Below, piece after piece: positions 42,801-55,314 of a stretch of DNA of 64,000 bases. Positions within the stretch are counted from its first letter, which is position 1; the number at the start of each line of letters is the position of its first letter. Under the pieces are notes generated by a model, which saw only the letters and a list, made by a program, of their open reading frames with translations, was not told the origin of the DNA and ran no database searches. Made by a program: the position numbers and the translations under genes. The stretch is from Cepaea hortensis (lineage: Eukaryota > Mollusca > Gastropoda > Stylommatophora > Helicidae), in the NCBI GenBank assembly GCA_963921405.1, contig OY992892.1, positions 61,730,580 through 61,794,579 of the forward strand, given 5' to 3'.

Positions 42801-43942
42801 TAGCTCCTCATAGAACGTATCCTTCACATCATCAGAGGCAGCGAGTGTCGGTGCATGTGCAGTGATAATGGTGGCAAAACCACAAGAGGTTGCCAAGCGC
42901 AGGGATAATAGTCTTTCATGACCTCCAGCTGGGATATCAATTATCCCAATTCTTCACTCCAAAGCCCAGACCATGTTGCCTTTTTTCTGCCTGCCCACTA
43001 CCCTTCCAAAACAAGGTGTATATCTTTTCCCTGAGTGACCCTTCCTCAGAGAGGTGAGTCTCCTGCAGGCCAGCAATATCAATGTTAAGATGATTGAGTT
43101 CTGCATAAATCACAGCCGTTTTTCTCACATCGTCAATATTTGTCAAGTCAGTGGAAAATCCTGGATACATGTTTCTTACTTTCCAGTTTGCAAGCCATAG
43201 CTTGAGGTGTCTATTTTTCCTTTTATTAGTACCTGGTGCATTGGTTTTACAGCCTGCGATTCAGATTTTGTCCTAGCCCCAAGCACCCATTGAAGCAGGC
43301 AGGCTGTGGCGGATCAGCACCCAACTGGCCGGTGGCTGCCTAGCTTGAGGCAGGCGGTAGCTGATCAGTGACACCTGTAGGTGTCTCCCACCGTCAGAGG
43401 CAACCCGTGGCGTCCCATGTCTACGCGAGTTGACAAGGACTTATAACCCATAACAGCTACCTCTCACTTTGATTCTGAGACCGGTTAAGACCAGGGATGG
43501 AGTTATTGCCTCTCCATAGCACAAAGCCTGGGCTAAAATATAGAAACCATGCAGCATGGTCCCTCTCTCAGCCTGCCTAGTTCACTCCAGTGGAAAAGTA
43601 ACACCTATATATCTGGAACAAGCGGCAGAAGCTACCAGATCAGCAAAGATATGCTCTAGCGGTCCGCCTCTCGGAGCTTCGATCCTACACCAGCTGCCAA
43701 CCAAGGCTTAGGGCCTGGTCTGCCCTGCCATGACATTTTGTCTTTAGGTTGCATTTCCTCGCACCAGGATAAGGCTTGTACCCTCCCAATTGCACTCTTC
43801 CGCCCGAAGCAGTTGGCACTATATGGGGTGTCAGGTTTGGTAAGCGCCGCCAAACATTCAGCGCTGACAGAAAGCAGGTAGTACCGTCTACTGTCATACG
43901 GTAGCTCAGTCATATCTGACTAAGACCTGACTTGAAGAAAAC
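39883..43942 (-). mobile_element. LINE-b, non-LTR retrotransposon (copy B)
   Basis: Duplicate of 31404-35463 with the same stops, frameshifts, target duplication (AATTTACATTA at 39872-39882 and 43943-43953) and internal SINE (40477-40620). Endonuclease pieces are at 42336-43170, reverse transcriptase at 40530-41459 and the Cys-motif end at 39956-40396. It is not an independent insertion. Confidence 0.85.
40477..40620 (+). mobile_element. 144-bp SINE-like insertion in LINE-b (copy B)
   Basis: Duplicate of 31998-32141, bracketed by the same GAAAGCTGTTTAAAC repeats. Confidence 0.85.
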
Positions 43943-44944
43943 AATTTACATTAAATGAAATTTACGTTATAATACTTATTAATTTGAGTGTGTACCATGT
44001 TTGGTTCAAACCTGCTACTTTTTGATTGGCACTGAATCAGCTAACTCTCTCTCCCCTGAACTGTTGTTGCTGAACTCTTTCTGTCCCTGACATATATTAA
44101 TTTATTTTAAGACCAGTATTTACTACTTTAAAGTAACAACTTTTAACTCTTAACCAGTCTTCATTACTTTAAAGTAACACTCAAAAGTGTGGACACGCTA
44201 GCAAAGTTGGTAGGTTGGGAACATCAGACGCAAATTCAATTCCCGAGCTCATCGCCTGCAAAAGAGATTGGCCACCTATTTCTCCCGGCATTCAGGCCTA
44301 CAAAATGTGATGTTGCTATCACATCACAGACCCATATCATTAAGCTGCTTCAGGACAAACTTTTATGTTTTTGTAAAAACAGATTCATTGGCAAACAAAA
44401 AGTAGGTTTTAACCAAACAAAAATGGATGCCAGACAATGGGAAGTAGGGATGTGTCACAGTTATGACTTAAAAGTTCTTAATATGGTAGCAGATATGCTG
44501 TATTATATATCAAATTAAAGAGGGTTCTAATTGGAAAACTACTGTATTGATAATTAAACTATAGTTTGATTTATAACCCTATGGCAGTTATGGGAAGTTT
44601 GAATAAGACAATTTATCATCCCTTGACACTTAACCAGTTAACACAGAGTCCCCTGGAGTTCATGCTTTGTGCAATATTCTCTGCTGGTGGCTTGCAATTT
44701 TGTGGCAAGAAGCCGAGCCTAATGGGCTCTAACCTGGTGCAGTAAAAGTCGATTCTCTTACCTTGAACATTATTTTTTAAATTGTAACTTTAAAGTTACT
44801 ACCACTTGGGACAGAAAGTGTTGAAAACTATGACATGTAAGATGAATATATAGCCCATAATTTTATGTAGAACGAGCTAAGATAACAATATGTTATCACC
44901 ACAGCTTTGTATCACAGGATGCAGCTGTTAAATATAAAACTGAC

Positions 44945-45155
44945 CTCTGTCTCCCTTAGGCCCAGGAGGTCCTTGAGGTCCTTCCTTGCCTTGACCAGCC
45001 CGCCAGGTACCTAATCCTGACGATTCAGTGTCAATTTCATCAGTGTTCCCAGGAGGACCTGGAGGGCCAGGGGGTCCCGGCAAGCCTGCAAGACCATGTT
45101 CACCATCTCTGCCATCTTGTCCAGGTATACCTGGGGGTCCAATTACTGTAATACC
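44945..45155 (-). CDS. Collagen IV-like exon (copy B of duplicated pair)
   Basis: Same as exon 36466-36676: 70 codons plus one G, acceptor CTGTTTCAG, donor GTCAG. It follows GDQGPK of exon 47016-47230 in frame. In the duplicated allele it is the first of the four exons that encode two successive identical 123-residue segments. Confidence 0.93.
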
Positions 45156-45568
45156 CTGAAACAGAAAAGAATCTGACTTAATGACTTAATGGTGAGTTGG
45201 TTGAGGGTCTTTCGTCAACTCAGTCACTCACTTGCTCGCTCACTCACTCACTCGCTCGCACACTCACTCACTCGCTCGCACACTCACTCATCAGTCTCCA
45301 ACCATACACAATACATGTAGGCAACCTTTGTTGTGAAGAAAGCAAATGATCTGATCCAATGCATTAATAATTCCTATAGTATTCATTATGAGTGAAAAGG
45401 ACAACTAACTTTCCCAAAATGTATTCAGTTTTTGAAGCAAGAGGACCAGTCGTATAAGCTAGGTCATGGTTTCTTTAGATAAGGTGACCAGTTCCATTAA
45501 TTCCTGCCATTTTCAGCTCCAACTCACAGCAACATCAGGTACCTAGTACACAGCATGGTGCAGCCTGG

Positions 45569-46693
45569 ATCACTTGGTCACAAAAAGTCACACATCACAG
45601 GAATACTTCAATAATCACAACAGGTTGGTCACAAAATGTCACACGTCATAGGAATACTCCAATAATCACAATAGGTTGGTCACAAAATGTCACACATCAT
45701 AGGAATACTCCAATAATCACAATAGGTTGTTAACAAAAAGTCACATGTCATAGGAATACTCCAATAATCACAATAGGTTGGTAACAAAAAAATGCACGTC
45801 TTAGGAATACTCCAATAATCACAATAGGTTGGTCCCAAAAAGTCACACGTGATAGGAATAATCCAATAATCACAATAGGTTGGTCACAAAAAGTCACACA
45901 TCATAGAATACTCCAATAATCACAATAGATTGGTAACAAAAAGTCACACGTCGTAGGAATACTTCAATAATCACAATAGGTTGGTCACAAAAATTCACAT
46001 GTCAAAGGAATACTCCAATAATCACAACAGGTTGGTCACAAAAAGTCACACATCACAGGAATACTCCAATAATCACAAAAGGTTGGTCACAAAAAGTCAC
46101 ACATCACAGGAATACTCCAATAATCACAATAGGTTGGTCACAAAAAGTCACACGTCACAGGAATACTCCAATAATCACAATAGGTTGGTCACAAAAAATC
46201 ACACGTCATAGGAATACTCCAATAATCATAATAGGTTGGTCACAAAAAGTCACACGTCATAGGAATACTCCAATAATCTCAATAGGTTGGTCACAAAAAG
46301 TCACACGTCGTAGGAGTACTCCAATAATCACAATAGGTTGGTCACAAAAAGTCACACATCATAGGAATAATCCAATAATCACAAGAGGTTGATCACAAAA
46401 AGTCACACATCATAGAATACTCCAATAATCACAATAGGTTGGTCACAAAAAGTCACACATCATAGAAATACTCCAATAATCACAATAGGTTGGTCACAAA
46501 AAGTCACACGTCGTAGGAATACTCCAATAATCACAATAGGTTGGTCACAAAAAGTCACACGTCATAGAAATACTCCAATAATCACAATAGGTTGGTCACA
46601 AAAAGTCACACGTCATAGGAATACTCCAATAATCACAATAGGTTGGTCACAAAAAGTCACACGTCATAGAAATACTCCAATAATCACAATAGT
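45569..46693. repeat. 51-bp minisatellite, about 22 units
   Basis: Units of the form GGTTGGTCACAAAAAGTCAC + ACGTCATAGGAATACTCC + AATAATCACAATA, 51 bp each, with a few 50-bp units (CATAGAATACTCC). The array ends at a GTTTTCCACCTCAATGGCGC segment with an AAG tail (46694-46735). It lies in the intron between exons 44945-45155 and 47016-47230, and its left part supplied the duplication breakpoint. Confidence 0.96.
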
Positions 46694-46734
46694 TTTCCAC
46701 CTCAATGGCGCGGAAAGCTGAAGAAGAAGAAGAA

Positions 46735-46946
46735 GAATCCCTACACCACTCGGCTGGACTAAAATGTTCACCTATAGTCCTTGACTTCGTGATGTAAATT
46801 ACAAGTATCTCTGAAGTCGGAGTGGGTTCACCTGATGGCGAGAGACACTGGTAATAGGGAAAACTGCCCAAAACACAAAAATCAGTTTAGTGCACTAGAA
46901 GTAGTAGCACGTCTATGGACTACCCTTGAGTTCAAGTGAATGCCAA
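46735..46946 (+). mobile_element. SINE family 1, headless copy
   Basis: The body is well kept (CGGCTGGACTAAAATGTTCA, GTGATGTAAATTACAAGTAT, GGCGAGAGACACTGGTAATA, CTATGGACTACCCTTGAGTT) but the tRNA-like head is missing and replaced by the AAG-tailed segment. 5' truncation is the simplest reading. Confidence 0.75.
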
Positions 46947-47015
46947 AAAAAACAAAAATTAAACAACACTTATGAACACATCACGTGCAGCATAAAACAT
47001 GAGATGTTTGATTAC

Positions 47016-47230
47016 CTTAGGTCCTTGGTCGCCCTGTAACCCTGGAAGGCCTCTATCACCAGGAGGTCCGGGAATGCCAGGTAAGCCAGGTTCTCCTATG
47101 CCTGGTAAGCCAGGCTCACCTGGTTCACCCTTTTGACCAGCATCTGATTCAGATATAACATCCAGTGTTCCGGGCAGTCCTGGGGCACCAGGAGGGCCTG
47201 GGGGACCTACAACTGTCAGCCCTGGAAGGC
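47016..47230 (-). CDS. Collagen IV-like exon, 71 codons
   Basis: The exon is 215 bp: GC completing a split glycine, then 71 codons ending in phase 0. Acceptor TTATCAAG, donor GTAAT at 47015-47011 (weaker than others). It reads LPGLTVVGPPGPPGAPGLPG, the interruption TLDVISESDA, GQKGEPGEPGLPGIG, and ends GDRGLPGLQGDQGPK. It joins GITVIG of exon 44945-45155. Upstream it needs an exon that ends in a single G; the nearest recognised exon (58704-58846) ends in phase 0, so one exon is missing or the gene is broken there. Confidence 0.9.
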
Positions 47231-47306
47231 CTTGATAAACAAATTGTCAGAATGTTAGAATGTTAATGATGCACTTTGGAAACAACTGCAGCATTTTCTA
47301 ACACAG

Positions 47307-47677
<371 letters not shown>

Positions 47678-49083
47678 AAGGACTTAATTGGTGCCCATGA
47701 CACAGGATACGAACTTGGAGTGTCGTCACGGAATCACAATATGCTGTCCAGGTCGAACATCGAACTAAAGTCAAAGTTTTGAAGATCTCGTTCTGCTTAC
47801 ATCAAATGCCCAGAGACAGAATTACGGCACGATTCCATACTTATGTTGAACGAAAAAGCGAAGTTGAAAAATGGCCACTAAGTCGTCTGTGAGAATTACA
47901 GCAGCCAAAAGCCCGGCTAGGGGTGGTTGTCTGTGATTATTTTTCAGAGTTCTCATTGCTATCAAGAATCCTAGATGTATGGGCAGTCGTTGTCACCTGA
48001 GTTATGAAAGCCGGCTTCCCAGGGTGAGTTGCTGTACAGTGGTGATCATCTCGCCGAGCTGAAGAGAGAGAAAGTCCAGTACGTTTTTTCTGGATCGTTT
48101 GAAATAAGAAGCTCAGGAAAAAGAAACCTTGAAGGCAAGTCGAATCAAGTAGAAACATTTTACTAACAGAGCAGTTGTCTACTTCTCGTTAAGATAGATT
48201 GCCTGGAGCGAACTAAAAGCCGCAGAATCCTGACCTTTTGAGACTTTTTGAGGAATAAGAAGAAATGGAAAGCTCATTAACAGCAGCGATACCGCTAAAG
48301 AACTCTCGGAAGTGGGAGAGGCAGACTGGGCTGCCGACCTACTGAAATTATCGCTTTCCTGAATTACACCGATTCTCAAGACGTCGCTTGATGTGCCCTA
48401 TCCGGGGTGAAAAGAAGCCAGAAGTCTGGTAGGGGCTCAACCAGGGGCTGAAGTTACTGAGACGTTGGAAGAAGAAACTCCCTAACTACCTGAAGTTCGT
48501 GATCGATTGGAGGAGCATTTCAACTGGCACAGACTCCTGGCGTTTGAATTCTACCTGATATCGAACATAGAAGAATCCGTCTTTCTTGGATCGGGAGCAA
48601 ATTAGGGTAATTGGTGAACTTTAAATATTATTTTACGTACAATTGACTAGTTGAACAATTCTGTTGTGTAAAGTAAATACGATCATATTGTTAATTTAGC
48701 TGGTTACGAATGTGGATTTGATTTATTGGTGCATACATAAATATTTCAGCATGACAGAACAAGATTCATTAGCACAAGTTTGGCGGGGGTAGGAACGACA
48801 ACAGGCAGACCCAACACAGCACAGTAGAGAAACATACATTATTTCAGCAAAGCTCAGGACGAGTTTTTTTTTCATGTACCAAGGAATATACAGAGGAAGG
48901 TGTAGGCATATGTGTATAATTATTTGTTTTAAGATAGAATTGAAGAATTGAAAACCTGATGAATTTTGTTTTTTAAAGATTTGGTTTTGAGTAACCTTTT
49001 GCAGAGTATGTGCTAGCGATAGGAAAGCTGCCTACGTATTGAAAACAACAAGGCTTTATATCATAAAGGCGTGGTGAGCTACT

Positions 49084-49575
49084 ATGGAGGTCTTTTATAG
49101 GAAGTTAGGACGTGTGACAGAGTTGATGGATGGCTTAAAAATGGACGTAGATAGAATTTCGTCTATGATAGAATTGATAAAGAGACAGACGCTTGAACGA
49201 ACGGAACACGAGACAGGTAGGAGATATTATGGTATAGACAAGCCCAATAGATGGCAGATGATCAATAGGAATGATAAATGGTGTGGTTACAGTTCTAAAG
49301 TTGTCAACCATATAAATATGAAAGCAGATAAGAGTAAGACACAGAAACATATAGGAATTAGTAATGGTCAGAAAAGAAAACAGTGGTCTTGGCCTTCAAA
49401 GAGTGATAACGCAAAGGCCTTGCAAGAGAACTGGTTTCAGATCAGACACCTGCGATATTCGGTAGCAAAGTTGAATAACAGAGAAAGAAACATAGATAAG
49501 ATTTTGAGTAGTCAGGAGGTATCTTCAATCTTTTGTGTCAGACAAGAAAGAGAGACACATTCTCCTTGTGAATAA
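49084..49575 (+). CDS. Hypothetical 163-codon frame inside the LTR element
   Basis: MEVFYRKLGRVTELMDGLK opens a polar, Lys/Arg/Asn-rich product with a short possible coiled coil (MDVDRISSMIELIKRQT). No zinc knuckle, protease or polymerase motif is visible. It starts 84 bp after a run of short frames and is the only interior frame above 130 codons in the sense direction. It may be a gag remnant or chance; I cannot tell. Confidence 0.3.
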   Translation: MEVFYRKLGRVTELMDGLKMDVDRISSMIELIKRQTLERTEHETGRRYYGIDKPNRWQMINRNDKWCGYSSKVVNHINMKADKSKTQKHIGISNGQKRKQWSWPSKSDNAKALQENWFQIRHLRYSVAKLNNRERNIDKILSSQEVSSIFCVRQERETHSPCE

Positions 49576-52500
49576 CAAGTTTATGTATATTATACTAGCA
49601 TGATTGCTGTGATAATCAGCATTGGGAGGTTAAGTTGTGGAAACATACTTAAGTGACGGGGTTACTACACAAGTAAAATGGTTATGGGGAATTTAAGTGA
49701 GCATTAATTGAAGCTATATGGATTGGATGCCATATTGGGGAAGAAAAGATTAATGAATATAGCAGTGGGGTAAATGAGGGGAAAGTTTTGAACATAGTTT
49801 CCATGGGGTCAGAAGAGCCATGGTGTACTTTCATAAGAGACGCGAGATTGCTGGCTTATAGAAGAAGAAGTGGGTAACGTGCTACGCCAGGCAATTAACA
49901 AAACATGAATTGAATCCATGTTTGACTCCGAAGAATGATTAGATACAGTGGATAGCAGTACAATAGTAAAGGGTTGTAAGTGTGTTAATGAGAAATGAAC
50001 ATTGTCAATGTGGAGACAAAATGACATGGGGTTATTGAGGGTCCGTAATATATGGAATGAGAAAGAATAACGTTAATTGCAAGCAGTGAGGGGTTAGAAG
50101 GTTACGGACATGAGTTCAGGGGTGGTATATTGTTGCTGTTGATAACGGAATAAGTAGAGGTTTTAGTAGAGATGCCCATAATAAATGGACATTAAGGGGT
50201 CGCTGAAATTTTCGGCGAAATTAAGAGAGAATTCTGAGTGAGGTATGAGAGAAGATTAGTTATGTGAGCTGATGTGTATAAAGTGGGAAGAGGTCTAGAG
50301 AGATGATGGACCTTGTTAATTGTGTACTGTCTGTAATATATAGACATTTGGGAGTGAATAATATTTTTGATGGTTGGTACTTGATGCTGTAGATAGCAGC
50401 GTAAACTGTTACCATAATAAGTGGTACTGTAGAAGAGATAATTGTTTTAGACTTTATTACATAAAGTCTCAAATGACATAGGGGGGTAAAGGTGTGTGAT
50501 TTAGCTAAGTGTGGTTTTTTTTGTGTGAGAAAGAGTTCTACTTCTTCAAATCTCCGGTGCGCACCGATTCTTTGTCTTTCTATCATGTGCGAGTGTTCTC
50601 AGGTTGAAAGTAGAGAATTAGTAAGTAATGTTGGTGATGACAATAGGGAGTTGGTATCAGAAGAGTACAGCGTTTGGAATTTTAAGCGGATCGCTTATGA
50701 AGAGAAGAAGGAGTGTTTATTTCAAACCATATGTGTTATGATGCATTGTACAAAGTTGAGATTTAAATGTTATTGAGGATATGTAATTAATATGTGTTAT
50801 GTATTGAAGAACTGGAAACGTATACTGCAGATGGCAAGATATAAATTTCATGGTGTAAAAAGGAAAGAGATACTTGATGAAGTATGTGAAACGGTGGAAA
50901 TGGAAAATAAGTTTCATGGTGTAAAAAGGAAAGAGATACTTGATGAAGTATATGAAACGGTGGAAATGGAAAAGGCTTCTATGGATACTTTTCATAAATG
51001 GTCTTGAGGAGTAGTTAAGCATTGAGATAACTAATATAGAGTTAGGTTCGAGTGAGGCATATATTTTTTCCTCTCTGTGATGGAATTGCTGGTTGATTTT
51101 ATGTTTCAACTTCTTGAGTTTTCGTAGATAGTTAAGTAGTTAATGGTACAGCAGGTAGATGTACTCTATAGTAAATAGACAAGTTTTATTGGTGCTAGAA
51201 ATACCGTGGTTAACGGTAATGATTAAGAAGTTGTAGTGATGTTTGGTACAAATCCAAGGGAAACAATTGGTGTGCCGAGCCACAGGTTAATTAGTAGATA
51301 GATGACGGCTGGTACATTGAGATGACAATAGAATAATCGCCACATTAGTAATAGATAAAATGAGTTGACCTGTAGTTTACAGTGCTTGCTTAAGATGATA
51401 TTCCAGATATTATGATGTGTTAGGAGTTAGGCTGGAAAAAGATAGAAAATTGTGAGGGGAGAGAATCAATGATAGTACAGTCATTGTTGATTAATGATTT
51501 TTTTTGGGTAGAGAGAACAGATATTGTTCTAAGTCAAGAAATTGGTCTGTATATATATATACTTGGCAGTGAGTTGTTTTGTTTTCTCGGTTATAAAAAA
51601 TAATGGAATGACTTGTGTGAATAGATATGTGTTACATTGGTTCGTATAAGAAGCCAATGTTGCTGGGTCACTTTACGTAGTTAATTCGAAGTGAATTATA
51701 TTATTTTTTTTTTTAAACCTTCTCTTTAGCGAGAAGACAGTTGTTTTATTGAGTCTGAGTTTTAATGCCTCATATATAATATGTTTTTTTTTTGCTTGGT
51801 TTGGTCCTGTAAAATGATTGTTATTATTTGATTGTAGAATAGGATTGTGGTGTTCTTAGACTTTTGCGTACAAACTATTGGTCCGTAAAAGAGACCAGTA
51901 GTGATAGGTAGTAATAGAATATTTTCTTATGATTTGATAAGATGCATGTTATATTATTTTAAAATGTGTTTTTCTTTGAATGAGTTGATATCTTTAGTTA
52001 ATATGAGGGGAAACATAAATTTGTGTAAAAAACTATTTGGGGGGTATGATGTCCTGTTTTGATTTTATTTCGCTTAACTCATAATTTAAATAAGTTGTTT
52101 TGTGTATTAGGTTACTTTGTTAGCAAATATGTTACAAATTTAATTAAGTAAGTTTAATTTTCAAATAGTTATGGTGTTGGCTAAAATAGAGAAAATACAT
52201 AGGGCTTTATTTAAGACCCTTCGTTCAGAAAAGAGTTAATAAAACTACTAAGGGGCTAATAAAGAGACACATACATGCTCTTTGTGAATATTATGTGACT
52301 GTGAATGGCAGCATATAAGCTGGAGTGTATATATATATAGGTGGACAAGGAAGCAGATCATGGGATGTAAGGGGGAAAGATATAGGAGCTGTGAAAAATC
52401 AGCGTTAATTAAATTAAAAATTTTCATGGAATATGAACGTTGGTTCGTGGTCAAAGATGAGATAACGGAAATATAAATTGTGGATGGCAATATAAATGTT

Positions 52501-53038
52501 GAACATATAAATGTTGAGAAAACTTATATCAACTTGATTTATAGGGAACAAAGATGTATTTCATAAGATGTATTTTAAACAATTGTTTACAAAATTTTTT
52601 TTGTTGGCAAGAGAGGTAAATTTGATTGTGTTGACTATCCATTCCTTTATGTAAATGTGATTGTGTTGACTATTCGTTCTTTATACTTTTCACTGGGTGC
52701 GCACCCCTTCTTTACTTTTTCTAACTACGTGGTTTTCTGTGTTGTGAAAGAGTGAGGAATTTCATAATGTCAAGTGTATGATAACGGTTATACGAGCTGT
52801 TCTTATGATATATATTTTGTACAGGAACACTTTTGAAGAGCCAAAAACGAACAAGAAATGTATAGTGGTTTACTATATGGCAGGGGAAAGAGTTACGAAT
52901 AGATTGTTTTACTTAAAGTAAAGTTGGTTTGGGGAAGGTTAGAGGAGTTGTGGGAAGTAAGGAAAGAGGGGGAATAGAGTAAGGGGATTGGGAGTAAAGA
53001 CTTTTTAAAGGAAAAAGTCTTTCGAAAACATAGGAAGG

Positions 53039-53277
53039 TGTAGCAGTATGTGTATATGGGGTGGGCAAAACTACAGCACGCTTGAGCATCAGGGTGGAAT
53101 GGAAAGAAGGATGCTCAAGTCGTGACGTAGTTTATTGTTAGGAACCAGTCAACATCTGGGCCTGGAAGAGAGAAGACGCCATGTTGTATGAAGGCTGTAG
53201 AAGTTGTCATCAAGATGCAATAAATCTCTATTTTTACTAAAACAAAGAGCTCGTTAGTCCTATTTATCTGTACGCTG

Positions 53278-53282
<5 letters not shown>
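53039..53282 (+). repeat. 3' long terminal repeat
   Basis: Second copy of the 244-bp repeat. It is followed immediately by (AT)n, which continues the array found left of the element. Confidence 0.93.

Positions 53283-53372
<90 letters not shown>
53283..53372. repeat. (AT)n array between LTR element and hAT remnant
   Basis: About 45 TA units. Together with 47310-47433 and 54307-54371 it appears to be one AT island split by two insertions. Confidence 0.95.
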
Positions 53373-53375
<3 letters not shown>

Positions 53376-54303
53376 GCTGTGACCGATTCATTTAAATTTA
53401 ATAGTTAACTTTTGAAAAATTAACGATTAATTAATAGTTAATTTCGATTAAAGCAAAACATTTATAGACACATAACTCACATTATAGTCGTATTTGTCAA
53501 AAATGGAAATGATACTGGATTTCTTGTTCATATGTAATCTAATAACCTACTATGCAAACAGACGAGTATGTTGACAGTATTTGGTTATTAACAATATGAC
53601 CAGCAGAGCTGAACAATCGTTCACATAGAAATGAGGTAGCCGGTATGCACAGAATGGTCTTGGCAAGTTCGTTCTTTTGCATCTTTTTGACAAACACTTC
53701 AGGTATTTGTAGTATGGATCAAGTGCTGTTGCAATCTGTAGTATTTCAATACTTGTCATATTAGCTACATGTTCACTGAAGTCATTAATAGATGCTGCCT
53801 TAAATTTAGCTAGGTAAACTGGATCATCATCGTGTACAGTCATATGCTTTGTCAACGATGATAGCAGCAACAATACAGTTACATGAAACAAAATCTTGAC
53901 AGCCAAGCAGGACCGTGGTCTGACAGAATAAGTCCAAAACTTTGACATATTTTGAAATCTTCTCCCAATCCGAATCTGACAGTTTTGGAACTTTGTATTG
54001 CTTCTTTTTATCTGATATGTAGACAGTTAATGCATCTTTGGCCTGTAGAAGACTCTGTAGCATAATAAAAAAAAATACTGTTCCATCTTTTTGGTACATC
54101 TTGCTGCAGCTTACACAATGGTGACTCGGTACAATTTTGCAACTTGGTTGTGTTTGCAGCACTATGTTTAAAATGTCGGACAAATTTTTGACACCCGGTT
54201 CATTTGTATAAGTGATGGGAGAAAAGTTTTCGATTAATCGTTAAAGAAAAATTAATAGTTACAAAAATTTAACGATTAATTAATCATTAACTTCCGCAGC
54301 CCT
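53373..54303 (-). mobile_element. hAT-type DNA transposon remnant
   Basis: Inverted termini AGGGCTGTGACCG (53373) and AGGGCTGCGGAAG (complement at 54303) share AGGGCTG, with subterminal AT-rich palindromes (AACGATTAATTAATAGTTAA type) on both sides. Two overlapping minus-strand frames (53827-54183 and 53550-53948) are the C-terminal part of a hAT transposase: LSDSDWEKISKYVKVLDLF, CQDFVSCN, and IATALDPYYKYLK. The N-terminal zinc finger and most of the catalytic core are missing and the frame is broken, so it is a deleted copy of 931 bp. Confidence 0.8.
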
Positions 54304-54306
<3 letters not shown>

Positions 54307-54391
<85 letters not shown>

Positions 54392-54435
54392 TTCATACAC
54401 ACACACACATGCACGCATGGCGCACACACACACGA
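54307..54435. repeat. (AT)n followed by (AC)n microsatellite
   Basis: TA units to about 54371, then AC dinucleotides with a few interruptions to 54435. Confidence 0.95.
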
Positions 54436-54586
54436 GGGGGTTTCAAATGAAAACCTTAAATGTTTTTTGGGCGAATATATTTTGCAAAAGTAAAGAACAA
54501 ATGTATCATTTTTCAATTTAGTCACCACTGTGTTATACTGACAGTAAGAGGTTGAGCACTGTGATGTTACAAAAGGACACTTTTAC

Positions 54587-55130
54587 TCAGAAGTCCACGT
54601 CATTTGGATTTGATTGCGGGTCGAAAATCATTCCTGAGGAGATCTGTATACGCATCACTGGTGACAGCATGCAGTGCTCTAAAACAACGTCCTGTTCATC
54701 CAAAACAAAAGAGTCAGCATAACCTTCTCTGCAGATGACTGTGTGCAAAACTTCTATGGTTTCGATGAGTGATGGCACCATTCCTTTCTTGCCATTTGCA
54801 GCTCGTGGTAGTGAATCCAAGTTTCATCTCAAGTAACAATTCTTTTACAGGAAACCATCACCTACTGCTTCAAAGCACTGCAAAAGTTCTTGACAAGCAT
54901 CAATGTGTCTTTGTTACAATTCTGTAGTAAGCTGCCATGGCACCCACCTTGCAGACACTTTGCGGTACTGTTGCATGTCACAGAAGATGTGGTGTGCTGA
55001 ACCTTGACTGATGTCAAGATTTACGACAATGTCACTCACAGTCAATCGGAAGTTTTCCTGTACAAGGCCTTCTAGAGCAGCAATTGACTCTAGGATCACT
55101 GCTCCGTGTGCCTGACCCAGTTTTTTACTG
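54587..55130 (-). pseudogene. mariner-type transposase pseudogene
   Basis: On the minus strand the second helix-turn-helix region reads LTVSDIVVNLDISQGSAHHI then RKVSARWVPWQLT, the usual mariner signature, followed in broken frames by QELLQCFEAVGDGFL and by DEQDVVLEHC (the segment around the second catalytic Asp). Stops occur near 54905 and between the parts, and the third acidic residue is beyond the recognisable end at 54587. No terminal inverted repeats were confirmed. Confidence 0.75.
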
Positions 55131-55235
55131 CCTGTTTACAGTTGCCACACCGTTTTGAAACTTCCTACTCCACTCATACAGTTGCAGGACTGGCAGGTGT
55201 GCATCACCATACTGGACCTTCATTCGCAGATGAGA

Positions 55236-55238
<3 letters not shown>

Positions 55239-55313
<75 letters not shown>
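55239..55313. repeat. (AT)n microsatellite
   Basis: About 37 AT units just before the ACTAGCTGACC repeat start. Confidence 0.97.

Positions 55314-55314
<1 letters not shown>

Larger units (their letters stand above)
37434..45863. repeat. 8.43-kb tandem duplication, copy B
   Basis: Repeats 28955-37433 at offset 8479 (8428 after the loss of one 51-bp unit in the minisatellite). Similarity ends inside the minisatellite at about 45863. All LINE and SINE insertions are shared, so the duplication is younger than every one of them. Confidence 0.97.
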
